35,934 bases of DNA from an uncultured euryarchaeote. GTDB taxonomy: Archaea > Thermoplasmatota > Poseidoniia > Poseidoniales > Poseidoniaceae. Below, one piece after another: positions 17,450-26,062 of this stretch (positions are counted from its first letter, which is position 1; every line of letters begins with the position of its first letter). The stretch covers positions 1 through 35,934 of the forward strand of contig CALBFP010000214.1 of assembly GCA_937894115.1 (NCBI GenBank), written 5' to 3'. The notes beneath the pieces were generated by a model. It worked only from the letters and a program-made list of their open reading frames with translations, was not told the origin of the DNA and made no database searches. The position numbers and the translations under genes were made by a program.

Positions 17450-19979
17450 CTTGGTCACCTCCTGGAGGGGGTGGAAGTGGGATGGCCAATTCTGGTAATG
17501 GCAACATTTCAGAATCAAGAGACGGAAGGTCCTTTGCAGGATTGCCATCGAGTCCGATAATTTCTTCGGCCAGTATCTTTTCGTCATCTGAGCGCATGCT
17601 TCGAACAATCAATGCTGCTGAAGCACCGAGAATGAATGCGATACCTATGATAAGATAAGTCATCCATGATGCAGCGGGATCTTCGCCCATGATGGCAAGT
17701 GCAGCATTCCACTCGCCGTATTCGTTCGACCATCCGTCCCCGTTGTTGTCCTCACACCCCTGAAGATCGCGTGTCGAGGTGCCAAATACATCTGGGCAAT
17801 CGTCACGCAATGCTCCCAGTGGTACATCACCGAAACCATCGCTATCGGTGTCCTTCCACTGCAATGCTTCGGTTGGGAATGCATCAGCCATTCCGTAAGG
17901 ATGCGCTGCCCAGTCGTCTGTTGGATCCGACCAGCCATCGCCATCGGTGTCACGACAGCCGAGCCTATCGAGGATTGAGGTTCCGCGAATGTTTGGACAG
18001 GCATCAGCTTCGTTCCCATCGACCTCATCGCCATACCCATCACCATCGGTATCTCGCCATTGAGTTGGTTCATGGATAAAGGCGTCACCGAGGTTGGACC
18101 AACCGTCTCCATCCGTGTCAGGACAGCCCCAACGATCTCCACCCGAACTCGGTCCCACTGAGGTCCCAGGTTGCGAAGGGCAAACATCCGCAGTTGTTCC
18201 AGACGGGTTATCTCCACGTCCGTCACCATCACTATCGTGCCATTGCGTTGAATCTTCTGGCCAGGCATCGCCCGATCCGCCCGGGCTTGCGAGCCAATAC
18301 GGTGTTGGATCGGACCAACCGTCTTCATCCGAATCGGGGCAGCCCCATCTGTCAAACGTTGACAATCCATACGTGGTTCGACATCCATCACCTCGGTAGG
18401 CAAGACGCCATGCAAGTCCGTCGAAGTACTCGGTATTGTCCCCAAATCCGTCATTGTCAGTGTCGTACCATTGTGAGGGGTTGTCTGGGAATGCATCGGC
18501 GAAGCCTTGAGGGTGAGCAATCCAATCGTCGGTAGGGTCTGAATAACCGTCCATGTCGACATCCCTGCAACCGAGTCGATCGAATCGAGAAATCCATCCA
18601 CTTTCAACCTCTTCGGCATTGGAAAATTGACAAACATCGCCTTCAAAACCGGTCAAGTTATCTCCATAACCATCGCCATCTGTGTCGCGATATTGACTCG
18701 GTATCATTGGGAAATCGTCCACTTGGGTTGCGCCGTAGGTTTGGTTGTCGCCCCACCCATCAAAATCGGTATCCCTGAACTGTGTGGGATTGTCTGGGAA
18801 ATCATCAATCAGATTAGCTCCCTGGCTCTGGTTGTCACCGTAACCATCAAAATCACGGTCTTGCCACTGCGTCGGCTCGGATGGGAACGCATCAGCTCCA
18901 TCAGTTGCAGACCAGTTCTCGCCTGGGTCGGACCAAGAATCACCGTCAGCATCAGGACATCCAAAACGATCCGATGTTGAATAACCAAGAAGAAACGGGC
19001 AAGCGTCCGGCTGGTAAGCAACATCAAGCCACTGCCCAATCCCCCATTCCAAATGAGAAGCATTCCACATAGGATCGTCCCAGTTGTCCCCAAAACCATC
19101 CCCATCGGTATCGTGCCATTGGCTTGATTCAAACGGAAAAGCATCAGCCAAACCATCTGGATGGGCATACCATGGCTCCAAACCATTCAGTCCCCCAGGA
19201 TCAGCATCGGAAAAGGAATCACCATCGGAATCGATGCAACCATAACGATCGGAGGTCGAATAACCTCTGCTGTCTGGGCAATGATCCGGTTGATTACCGA
19301 GGATGTTGTCCCCATAACCGTCAAAATCGCGGTCACGCCATTGTGTTGGGTCTTCTTCAAAAGCGTCCGCACCGTTCTGAATATCCCAGCCTGAATCCGT
19401 GTCTGACCAACCGTCTGAATCCGTATCTATGCAACCCTTTCGGTCGTTGGTTGAGGTCCCTACGATGAGGTCACAATCGTCATCCAAATCAACAAAACCA
19501 TCCTCATCGGTATCTCTGTCTGTCTTGTCTATGGAGGCGAGTAGTGTGTAATCGAAGCCATCGTTGCACCAAGAATTCTTCCCTTTGATTTTAACATAAA
19601 CATAGCCGGGTTGTGACATCGTTTTCGATAACGTGCCCGATGGATTGTCGTTGCTTCGCCCCATGCTCGCAACTTGCGAACCGGATTCGTCATGCATTGA
19701 ATAATCGCCTTCCCAACCATCACCAGGGCACCACCATGCTGCATTGCTCATCGAGCCCGAGAATGCGATGCTGACGATGTCACCTTTGTAAGCATAAATT
19801 CGCCACCAATCGGTTCCATCGTTTGGCGAGCATCCGTCTGGATCGCAAACATAACCGTTTGATGAGACGCCATCCGTGAGCAGATTGGACGCTGCTTGAG
19901 TGTCGTCTGCATTCACCGATGGTAACATGCAAAGCAACAGCAGGGCAAACAAGCCAACGGCCATGCTACGCCCGAGCAT
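17442..19979 (-). CDS. TSP3-repeat surface protein with C-terminal anchor
   Basis: The protein has 845 residues from the ATG at 19979; an upstream in-frame TTG at 20027 would overlap the previous gene by 8 bases and give a less typical signal peptide. The signal peptide is about 1-24 (MAVGLFALLLLCMLPSVNA). The N-terminal domain (about 30-150) has Cys and Trp residues and a GYVYVKIKGKNSW strand, resembling bacterial pre-peptidase C-terminal (PPC-like) domains. From about 150 to 760 are TSP3 repeats, mostly the QWxDxDGDGxGDN variant, each closed by C-P or DRxGC segments, suggesting a rigid, calcium-stabilised rod. A membrane helix (about 771-795) and a 50-residue tail with LPLPELAIPLPPPP follow. 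It sits between the TIGR01777 gene and the Ig-like gene in one operon. Probable role: cell-surface stalk or adhesin. Confidence 0.88.
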   Translation of the reverse strand: MLGRSMAVGLFALLLLCMLPSVNADDTQAASNLLTDGVSSNGYVCDPDGCSPNDGTDWWRIYAYKGDIVSIAFSGSMSNAAWWCPGDGWEGDYSMHDESGSQVASMGRSNDNPSGTLSKTMSQPGYVYVKIKGKNSWCNDGFDYTLLASIDKTDRDTDEDGFVDLDDDCDLIVGTSTNDRKGCIDTDSDGWSDTDSGWDIQNGADAFEEDPTQWRDRDFDGYGDNILGNQPDHCPDSRGYSTSDRYGCIDSDGDSFSDADPGGLNGLEPWYAHPDGLADAFPFESSQWHDTDGDGFGDNWDDPMWNASHLEWGIGQWLDVAYQPDACPFLLGYSTSDRFGCPDADGDSWSDPGENWSATDGADAFPSEPTQWQDRDFDGYGDNQSQGANLIDDFPDNPTQFRDTDFDGWGDNQTYGATQVDDFPMIPSQYRDTDGDGYGDNLTGFEGDVCQFSNAEEVESGWISRFDRLGCRDVDMDGYSDPTDDWIAHPQGFADAFPDNPSQWYDTDNDGFGDNTEYFDGLAWRLAYRGDGCRTTYGLSTFDRWGCPDSDEDGWSDPTPYWLASPGGSGDAWPEDSTQWHDSDGDGRGDNPSGTTADVCPSQPGTSVGPSSGGDRWGCPDTDGDGWSNLGDAFIHEPTQWRDTDGDGYGDEVDGNEADACPNIRGTSILDRLGCRDTDGDGWSDPTDDWAAHPYGMADAFPTEALQWKDTDSDGFGDVPLGALRDDCPDVFGTSTRDLQGCEDNNGDGWSNEYGEWNAALAIMGEDPAASWMTYLIIGIAFILGASAALIVRSMRSDDEKILAEEIIGLDGNPAKDLPSLDSEMLPLPELAIPLPPPPGGDQDA
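17455..17462 (-). promoter_or_regulatory. Strong Shine-Dalgarno sequence for the Ig-like protein gene
   Basis: GGAGGTGA on the minus strand lies 5 bases before the ATG at 17449, inside the end of the TSP3 gene. It fixes the start of the 428-residue protein against a longer open frame running to 17608. Confidence 0.8.
17730..19530 (-). repeat. TSP3-coding repeat array in the second surface gene
   Basis: About 1.8 kb of degenerate direct repeats encode QWxDxDGDGxGDN and CPDxxGxSTxDRxGC units of roughly 40-70 codons. The array is in the same orientation as that at 8990-11040 and shares short identical blocks with it. Recombination between them would delete or duplicate about 8 kb. Confidence 0.82.
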
Positions 19980-20019
19980 GTTTGTCCATGAGGTATACTG
20001 GTTATGAACAAAGCGACGC

Positions 20020-21411
20020 CTATGCAAATCGTCCTAATGCATCACGTAAGGCTGATTCTATGTTTTCATGTTCGAACGTATAACCCAACTCGACAAGTCG
20101 GTTGGGGTGAACTTTCTGACCTTCAAGGATGAGCGACCTGCCCATAGCACCGAACAAGATTTTCATAACAAAACCAGGGGTTGGTGCGAAGGCTGGACGG
20201 CGTAAAACCTTGCCAAGGACTTTTGCAAACTGCTTCTGAGTAACCGGGTTTGGGGCCGTTAAATTGAACGCTCCGCTTGCTGTATCGTGATTCATCAAGT
20301 AATGAATGGCATAAATCTGGTCGTCCAATGAAATCCAGGATTGCCACTGCCTCCCACCGCCTATGGGACCCATTGCGCCCAACTTCGCTGGCAGGAGAAT
20401 TTGTTTGAGCATGCCACCGGCTGCGGTCGTAACGATTCCTGTACGCAGGTGAATCGTTCGAATTCCTGCTGATGTTGCTGGATCCGCTGCAGATTCCCAT
20501 CGACGACAGATATCAGCAAGGAACCCCTCACCACTGCTGCTGTTCTCGTCGAGATGTTCGTCGCCTCTGTTGTCGTAATAACCAACGGCAGAAGCACACA
20601 TAAACAGTGAGGGGGGTGTTTTGAGTTTCGCTAAGGCAGTCGAAAGATTTCGAGTTGGAATCTCTCTGCTTTCAGCAATTAATTTCTTTCGTTTCTTACT
20701 CCAACGTTTGTCGCCGATGCCTGCACCAGCAAGATGAATGACCACGTCAAAACCCTCTAGGGAGCCTTCAAGAATTTCTCCAGTGCGATCATCCCATTTT
20801 ACGATCTTTGTCGGATCTTGGTCCGCGTGCAAACGTGTACTCGGTCGCACAAGACGATGTACGTCATGACCATCGGTTTCTAGGAAAGCCCCTAATTGCG
20901 TTCCGATGAGTCCTGTTGAGCCACTGATGAGAATTCGCTTTCTCGACGCATCAGCAAACATCTGCTGTCGTTTTAGATCCGCAAGAACCCTGCGAGAACG
21001 GTGCTTGAACATTTGATGGACGCGCGGCATGACCATGATTGGTGCACCGATTCGGGTGAAAAAGTGAAACGGTAATTTCCAATCGATCTTATCGTGAATC
21101 TGCATCTCAGAGTCACTTATTTCGTTAAATTTGTGAACATGATTCCAACGTCCAAACGGACCTTTGATCATATTGTCGCAAAATTGCTCACCTTCGATGT
21201 AACTGTGATGTTTGGCAACCCAACGCTGAGGCACAATACCAATCGACATTCGGAAGGAAGTCACTGCACCGTCTTTGATACCGCCAACTTCAACTGGGCG
21301 TATTCCCTCCCAATCCGGCATTATTCTGCGTACAGCGCCGGGTCGGGCATGCCAGTTCCAAACGGTCTGACGTGAGAAAGGAAGAGTTGTTGTGTGTTCA
21401 AAAATCGGCAT
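20020..21411 (-). CDS. TIGR01777-family epimerase with N-terminal SRPBCC domain
   Basis: This is a 463-residue fusion. Residues 1 to about 145 form an SRPBCC (START-like) ligand-binding domain (FEHTTTLPFSRQTVWNW, DKIDWKLPF). Residues 158-463 form an extended short-chain dehydrogenase with the nucleotide-binding GSTGLIG (164-170), HLAGAGIGDKRWS, SAVGYYD, and the DUF1731-like C-terminus (FNLTAPNPVT, GQKVHPNRLVELGY). This is the architecture of TIGR01777 proteins (YfcH and relatives), once named cell-division inhibitor homologues; the substrate is unknown. In bacteria, relatives often sit beside photolyase in light-induced operons, and here the photolyase is directly upstream with a 14-base gap. 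AAAGGAG lies 5 bases before the ATG. Assignment is firm at family level and open at function level. Confidence 0.88.
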   Translation of the reverse strand: MPIFEHTTTLPFSRQTVWNWHARPGAVRRIMPDWEGIRPVEVGGIKDGAVTSFRMSIGIVPQRWVAKHHSYIEGEQFCDNMIKGPFGRWNHVHKFNEISDSEMQIHDKIDWKLPFHFFTRIGAPIMVMPRVHQMFKHRSRRVLADLKRQQMFADASRKRILISGSTGLIGTQLGAFLETDGHDVHRLVRPSTRLHADQDPTKIVKWDDRTGEILEGSLEGFDVVIHLAGAGIGDKRWSKKRKKLIAESREIPTRNLSTALAKLKTPPSLFMCASAVGYYDNRGDEHLDENSSSGEGFLADICRRWESAADPATSAGIRTIHLRTGIVTTAAGGMLKQILLPAKLGAMGPIGGGRQWQSWISLDDQIYAIHYLMNHDTASGAFNLTAPNPVTQKQFAKVLGKVLRRPAFAPTPGFVMKILFGAMGRSLILEGQKVHPNRLVELGYTFEHENIESALRDALGRFA

Positions 21412-21425
21412 ACGGAACTCCTTTG

Positions 21426-22916
21426 TTAGGAATCAGCGTATTTTCGTATATAATCCTCAGTTTTGAACTTACGTTGAGTGGATGCTGACGTCATGTAGCG
21501 TACCTTTCCAAAAACAGCTCTCTCAAACCAGCCTCTGTCAAATCGACCGAAAATCCAGAAGATGCCTGTGTAAGAATTCGGGTCTCTTCCGTCGAGAGCC
21601 CACCTGTCGTTGAGTTGGATAAGCCAGTTACACGCTGTTTTTGGATCTGGGCACCATTCAAGCACCTTCTTACCCCAAAGCATGCGTAGATAATTGTGAA
21701 TGATGCCATCCTTGCGCAATTGCATTTGCGCAGCGTTCCAAAGCTCGTCGTGCGTCTCACCGTTTTCCAACTGTTCAAAGGTGTAGAGGTAAGGACGCTC
21801 ATCGTTGGAGTGCTCTTCGAGAGTTTTCTTTGCCCACTCTGGGAGGGTGTCGTAGGAAATATGATTCGGGTGTTCGTGGCAGTAAACAAAACCAAGCTCT
21901 CTCCATGTGATGACCTGGTCAAGGAAGGCTTCTGCTCCTTCACTCAGGCCCCACCAACCTGCCCTTCGGCCGTTGTGAGGTGGAGTAATAAGCATGGGAT
22001 TCCACTTTTCTGAGTTGAGGACCTCGGTTACGATTTCGAAGGAGGATATGTGTCCGTAGTGCAGCCATGGGGAAAGGCCACTGCCACCGTGACGTTCTGG
22101 ATGGTTGCGATCGAGGTGGTATGTTGCAAGTCGTTGCTCGATGAATTTTTTCAATTCGGTACGAGCGGTGAGTGAACCCCCTCTTTTACCGTCAACCGGG
22201 GGAACCTCATGGTCAATGTCAAGCACTTCCAACGCTTCACAACCTTCTATGGATGCTTCAGATACGCGCCAGATGAATTCTAGTGGTGTCAAAGGTACGT
22301 CGACTTGTTCGAAACATTGTTTCACGATCTCTGAGCCATCAGGTACTGCATTGAGATTCTTCATTGGCTCAGGAGAAGGGGGGTTCGCAATGAAATTCAA
22401 CACGTTTTTGTGGATGTAACGGCGGAATGAATGCGCCGTGGAAAAGGAACGTTCTGGAGCCCGAAGCGGAACGATTCCGTTGCTGTCGACGCATCGCACC
22501 GAGCATCCTGCAACATTTTTTGCTCGCTGTGCTACGTCTCGTGGCATGTATGTGGGGTAATCGTCGATGATAACGGCTACTGCATTTTCTGAAAACGAGC
22601 GCAAGAGGCCACCTGCTTGGGCCTTTTTGGTTTCCACGTACGGCACGTATGTTACTGGACTTGATTCAAACAGTTTTCTGTTGTCGATCATTCCTTGCAA
22701 CACAAAGGTATGAATCCGGTCATTGGCCCATCGGTGACCCAGTGCTAGACATTCCACAACAATGAGGGGAACGTTGTATTCGTTAGCCAATTCGATTGCA
22801 TGGTCAAGGGCGTGATTCCAACGAGCACGTCGAGAGCTTGTCATCCAATAGACCACGTGCGTTCCATTTTCGTTCAACGGTTTGTTGTTACCGTCGATGC
22901 GTCGAACGTCAATCAT
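21426..22916 (-). CDS. phr: Class II CPD photolyase
   Basis: This 496-residue flavoprotein uses blue or near-UV light to split cyclobutane pyrimidine dimers in DNA. The N-terminal antenna-type domain begins with VVYWMTSSRRARWNHAL, typical of class II enzymes. The FAD/helical domain has SGLSPWLHYGHIS (about 275-290), FLDQVITWRELGF, MLWGKKVLEWCPDP, and the strongly conserved WALDGRDPNSYTGIFW, FGRFDRGWFERAVFG and VRYM blocks near the end. Length is normal for class II. The ATG overlaps the Nudix stop as ATGA, so the two are translationally coupled. Its presence implies life in sunlit water. A cryptochrome role is less likely because the class II repair blocks are complete. Confidence 0.95.
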   Translation of the reverse strand: MIDVRRIDGNNKPLNENGTHVVYWMTSSRRARWNHALDHAIELANEYNVPLIVVECLALGHRWANDRIHTFVLQGMIDNRKLFESSPVTYVPYVETKKAQAGGLLRSFSENAVAVIIDDYPTYMPRDVAQRAKNVAGCSVRCVDSNGIVPLRAPERSFSTAHSFRRYIHKNVLNFIANPPSPEPMKNLNAVPDGSEIVKQCFEQVDVPLTPLEFIWRVSEASIEGCEALEVLDIDHEVPPVDGKRGGSLTARTELKKFIEQRLATYHLDRNHPERHGGSGLSPWLHYGHISSFEIVTEVLNSEKWNPMLITPPHNGRRAGWWGLSEGAEAFLDQVITWRELGFVYCHEHPNHISYDTLPEWAKKTLEEHSNDERPYLYTFEQLENGETHDELWNAAQMQLRKDGIIHNYLRMLWGKKVLEWCPDPKTACNWLIQLNDRWALDGRDPNSYTGIFWIFGRFDRGWFERAVFGKVRYMTSASTQRKFKTEDYIRKYADS

Positions 22917-23410
22917 CGTACAACCTCCTCTGACAACGTCATTCTTCCATCACTGAAAACCAGGTGGTAAGGACGTTTGGATTCGGAGCTTAAGTCGATG
23001 AGCGGGAGAGATGCGTTTTGAAGAGCAACTTCAGCAAAACCTCTCATTGCAGCGGAGACCCATTCCAGTTCTTCGAATTCTTCCGTTGCAAAAAACTGAA
23101 CCTCAGAAATCTCATCGTCCTGGGGGCGTATGTTCACTGTTGTTGGGTCGATTTTGTAACACAGGAATAAACCAACGCCATGTTGGGTTTTTGTCGTTCT
23201 CAAGCCGATAAATCCGGTGATTGTGCCGTCGATGTTTGTTTCTTCTTTGAGTTCTCGGAGAACTGCAGATTCGATGGATTCGTTTGGCTCTACGTGTCCT
23301 TTTGGCAGACCCCAACAACCTTCGTAGGGGCCTTTGGCTTCTTGAACGAGAAGAATGCCAGATTCAGTGACTACCGCAGCAGCCACACCAATGTCAAATC
23401 CATTAGTCAC
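22913..23410 (-). CDS. Nudix hydrolase
   Basis: This 165-residue protein has a Nudix box at 38-60 (GHVEPNESIESAV then LRELKEETNI). It matches G-x5-E-x7-REUxEExGU except Asn in place of the last Gly. WGLPKGHVEPNE with a preceding EGCWG resembles the NUDT2/Ap4A-hydrolase or MutT-like group that cleaves nucleotide diphosphate-X compounds. As first gene of the photolyase operon it may clean oxidised nucleotides or dinucleoside polyphosphates during photo-stress; that is inference. The start is GTG at 23410; no in-frame ATG fits without losing the first strand. A weak TATA-like TTCAAATACT lies about 30 bases upstream on the minus strand. Confidence 0.88.
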   Translation of the reverse strand: MTNGFDIGVAAAVVTESGILLVQEAKGPYEGCWGLPKGHVEPNESIESAVLRELKEETNIDGTITGFIGLRTTKTQHGVGLFLCYKIDPTTVNIRPQDDEISEVQFFATEEFEELEWVSAAMRGFAEVALQNASLPLIDLSSESKRPYHLVFSDGRMTLSEEVVR

Positions 23411-23486
23411 GTCTGAGTTGGGTCACAACCAGTATTTGAAGAACCGTTTAGAAAATTACCACAACGTTTCCCAGTTTGAAACAGTC

Positions 23487-23495
23487 CTTTATACC
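23487..23495 (+). promoter_or_regulatory. TATA box for ribA
   Basis: CTTTATACC lies about 30 bases before the ATG at 23518. Initiation about 25 bases downstream of the box would fall at or just before the ATG, so the mRNA is probably leaderless. This also argues against the in-frame TTG at 23476 as start. Confidence 0.6.
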
Positions 23496-23517
23496 TAGAA
23501 CGTCGTTTTGCCTGATT

Positions 23518-24129
23518 ATGAAGAAAAACCGCAACATGGAATACAATGCCGTGCCCGCCGATGCAAAACTCCCTACGAAATACGGAGATTTTCGTATTCG
23601 TTCGTATGTGGATCCCATCGACGGTTCCGAACACGCTGCGATATACTACGGGGACATGAACGACCAAACACCGCCTCTCGTTCGAGTTCACTCAGAATGC
23701 CTCACTGGAGACGCCTTGGGAAGTCTGCGTTGTGATTGCGGCCCACAACTTCAGCATGCTCTCAAAACCATTCAACGCGAGGGAAGAGGTATCGTTCTGT
23801 ACCTCCGACAAGAGGGACGAGGCATTGGTTTGTATGCAAAGATGCAGGCCTACAATTTGCAGGATCGCGGTCTTGACACGCTCGATGCAAACCTCGCACT
23901 AAACTTACCAGCAGACGGTCGCAACTACAAAATCGCAACCCACATGCTCAGCGACATAGGATACAACAGCATCCGACTGATGACCAACAACCCCGATAAG
24001 GTCGAACAGCTCGAAGAACACGGTGTCAATGTGGTTGAGCGGGTTGAACACAAAGCGGGCATTTGCTCCGAAAACAGGGAATATCTACGAACAAAAGCGG
24101 CACGAATGCGACACATTCTGCCAATCTAG
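23518..24129 (+). CDS. ribA: GTP cyclohydrolase II
   Basis: This is a 203-residue zinc enzyme that opens the imidazole ring of GTP, the first step of riboflavin synthesis. The zinc ligands are C61, C72 and C74 in SECLTGDALGSLRCDCGPQ. RQEGRGIGL and AYNLQDRGLDTLDAN include the conserved Tyr (Y112) of the active site, and the MTNNPDK block binds guanine. The length equals stand-alone bacterial RibA; no DHBP synthase (RibB) domain is fused. Many archaea use the unrelated GTP cyclohydrolase III (ArfA), so this bacterial type is notable. The ATG at 23518 is chosen because of the TATA box spacing; ATG 23536 is an alternative. It starts the plus-strand run, with peroxiredoxin 11 bases downstream. Flavin supply fits a neighbourhood with photolyase and CrtI, both FAD proteins. 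Confidence 0.93.
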   Translation: MKKNRNMEYNAVPADAKLPTKYGDFRIRSYVDPIDGSEHAAIYYGDMNDQTPPLVRVHSECLTGDALGSLRCDCGPQLQHALKTIQREGRGIVLYLRQEGRGIGLYAKMQAYNLQDRGLDTLDANLALNLPADGRNYKIATHMLSDIGYNSIRLMTNNPDKVEQLEEHGVNVVERVEHKAGICSENREYLRTKAARMRHILPI

Positions 24130-24140
24130 AGGTGACACAA

Positions 24141-24665
24141 ATGGGAGAAGTAATATTGACAGCGGACCGACTCACACATGCAGAGGCGAAGAAAGTGAGC
24201 AAGGATTTAATCGGCGAGACCGCCCCAGATTTTTCACTGATTGACGATGCAGGCAACGTTTTTGACAGTAAAACACTCGATGGGTCTTGGAGGATTCTTT
24301 TCTTTTACGCCAAGGACGGCTCACCGACCTGCAAGCGTGGGTGTCTAACGTTCAAGGAGCAATACGATTTGTTCGTCTCGGCCGGTTGCCAAGTCGTTGG
24401 TATCGGCCAAGGAACGAGCGAATCGCACGCCAAGTTCAAGAAAGAACTCGGAGGATTACCGTTTCCACTTTTGGCTGACCCCGACCGGGCAGTGGCCAAC
24501 AAGTTCCTCGTACCCGTTCACCTCGGAATGTTCCCCGCTAAATCGAGTTTCCTGATCGGCCCAGACAATCGTATTCATCACGTCTACGACTGGTTGTTCC
24601 GACCACGCCGACATGTTGCTCGAATTTTGAAGAGTTTGTCTTCCGTAACTGGAGGTGCTGAGTAA
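24141..24665 (+). CDS. Peroxiredoxin (AhpC-TSA / BCP-like)
   Basis: This is a 174-residue thioredoxin-fold peroxidase that reduces hydroperoxides. Features are the APDFSLIDDAGN start of the fold, the FFYAKDGSPTC active-site loop with the likely peroxidatic Cys C64, and a second Cys C68 in CKRGC. Most BCP-type enzymes have Thr three residues before the peroxidatic Cys and a resolving Cys at +5; here the equivalent is Ser-Pro-Thr-Cys with the second Cys at +4, so the mechanism may differ slightly. The C-terminal part (FPLLADPDRAVANKF) is typical. The start is fixed by GAGGTGA upstream of the ATG. The stop overlaps the next gene's start (TAATG), tying it to the TrmB-like regulator. Confidence 0.85.
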   Translation: MGEVILTADRLTHAEAKKVSKDLIGETAPDFSLIDDAGNVFDSKTLDGSWRILFFYAKDGSPTCKRGCLTFKEQYDLFVSAGCQVVGIGQGTSESHAKFKKELGGLPFPLLADPDRAVANKFLVPVHLGMFPAKSSFLIGPDNRIHHVYDWLFRPRRHVARILKSLSSVTGGAE

Positions 24666-26062
24666 TGTGGGACACACTCCTCAACGAAGCAGGCCTCACC
24701 GAGCGTGAGGTTCGGTCAATTATGGTTCTTGGAAACAACCCCAACATGCGGGCTAGTGAACTAGCCAAAGAACTGCAAACAACCCGCCTAGATGCTTACA
24801 ACAGTCTATCCAGGCTGCAAGAGATGGGCATCGTCACTGCAACCGCTGACCGACCAATGCTTTTTTCGAGCCTTCGAGTCGATGAAGCGTTGCAACACAT
24901 CATCGAAATGCGACGACGTCAACTTGACAACCTTGAGGAAGGGTTCAACGAGCTCTCCAAAGGAATCACAGAAGCAAATGCATCGTATGAAGCCAACCGC
25001 CGTCAACGTGACGAACCAAGATTTGCTGTGCTAAAAGAGCGAAGCCACATCTATCGACGCCTCGAACGCATGGCTGAAGAGGCTGAAGAGCGACTTGTTT
25101 TGCTGCTAGGACGATACGGTATTCTCCATCTGTGTCGCAGCGAAGCCTTGGAAACCGTGAACTCCGTTGCTGAAAAGGGAGTGGTCGTTCAAGTAATTGC
25201 TCAATTGGACCGCAGAACAACACGATTCTTCCAAAAACTCCACGATTCCATCGAAATCAAACACTCTGATGATTTGGACTCGCAAGGATTCCTACAGGAT
25301 TGCACACACGTTGTGCAATTTTTGAACATCGAGGAAAACCCTGTAGGGAGAGGCAAAGAAGATGCTGCATTGGTCATCGAGAGCGAACCTTTCGCCAAAG
25401 CGCAAGAAAATCTCATTGACACCATTTGGGAAGACGCAGTTCAATTCGAAGTTGCTGAAGCAAGATTCTCAAAAGGACGCATCCACGACCCATTAAGACT
25501 GACAATCGGTGAAGGATCATTCCTTGACTCTCTCGTCGGTGCACTTGGCGTCGACGACCTTCCAGAACACGATACTCCTTTCGACCCCGATGCTTTCCTC
25601 GCAGCGGGAACAGAGGTCAACCAAGCTCGGCAAGAATTGACCAAGGGACGACTTTCCAACCTGAAAATACTCGGAATCGATTTGTCTCGAATGCTGCGTC
25701 AAGTGGGCAACCGTGTCGGTCATGAGTTGGCCTTCTCACTGCGATCCATCGAAAACCACGTCGAGTTCCTTGATGAGATGATGGATTGGTGGGAATTTGC
25801 TGGACTCGGCCGCCTCGAATACGGTATCGATCCGGTTTTCCACGTGCAGGTTGGGCTCGATCATCCTCCCAGTGAAGACCCAGACGTTCTTCCAATGTGG
25901 GAGCTTGACGATGGAATCATCGAAGGGGCTCTCATGACACGGTTCCCCAAAGATGGAAACGTAAATGTTCGACGGTACGATGGAACCGGCGCCTCAGATG
26001 ACCTCTGGAGGTACCACATCATCATGAACAATGAAGAACAACCTGCGGAATCGTCGGCATGA
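24665..26062 (+). CDS. TrmB-like transcription regulator
   Basis: This is a 465-residue cytosolic protein. Residues about 8-68 form a winged helix-turn-helix of TrmB type (MRASELAKELQTTRLDAYNSL is the recognition region, followed by MGIVTA and a wing). A coiled-coil segment (about 70-115) probably mediates dimerisation. The middle (about 118-265) has the phospholipase-D-like fold seen in TrmB effector domains (LVLLLGRYGILHL). The last 130 residues include a helix pair and beta strands (GRLEYGIDPVFHVQV) that may be a small-molecule domain of V4R type; this part is uncertain. TAATG coupling to the peroxiredoxin and ATGA coupling to DUF1295 suggest it responds to redox or lipid signals and may control this operon. 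It lacks the sugar-binding signature of classic TrmB. Confidence 0.75.
   Translation: MWDTLLNEAGLTEREVRSIMVLGNNPNMRASELAKELQTTRLDAYNSLSRLQEMGIVTATADRPMLFSSLRVDEALQHIIEMRRRQLDNLEEGFNELSKGITEANASYEANRRQRDEPRFAVLKERSHIYRRLERMAEEAEERLVLLLGRYGILHLCRSEALETVNSVAEKGVVVQVIAQLDRRTTRFFQKLHDSIEIKHSDDLDSQGFLQDCTHVVQFLNIEENPVGRGKEDAALVIESEPFAKAQENLIDTIWEDAVQFEVAEARFSKGRIHDPLRLTIGEGSFLDSLVGALGVDDLPEHDTPFDPDAFLAAGTEVNQARQELTKGRLSNLKILGIDLSRMLRQVGNRVGHELAFSLRSIENHVEFLDEMMDWWEFAGLGRLEYGIDPVFHVQVGLDHPPSEDPDVLPMWELDDGIIEGALMTRFPKDGNVNVRRYDGTGASDDLWRYHIIMNNEEQPAESSA

Noticed and set aside
17449-17608. N-terminal extension of the Ig-like protein to 17608
   Set aside because: The extension lies inside the upstream TSP3 gene; the ATG at 17449 has a strong Shine-Dalgarno sequence and begins a signal peptide.
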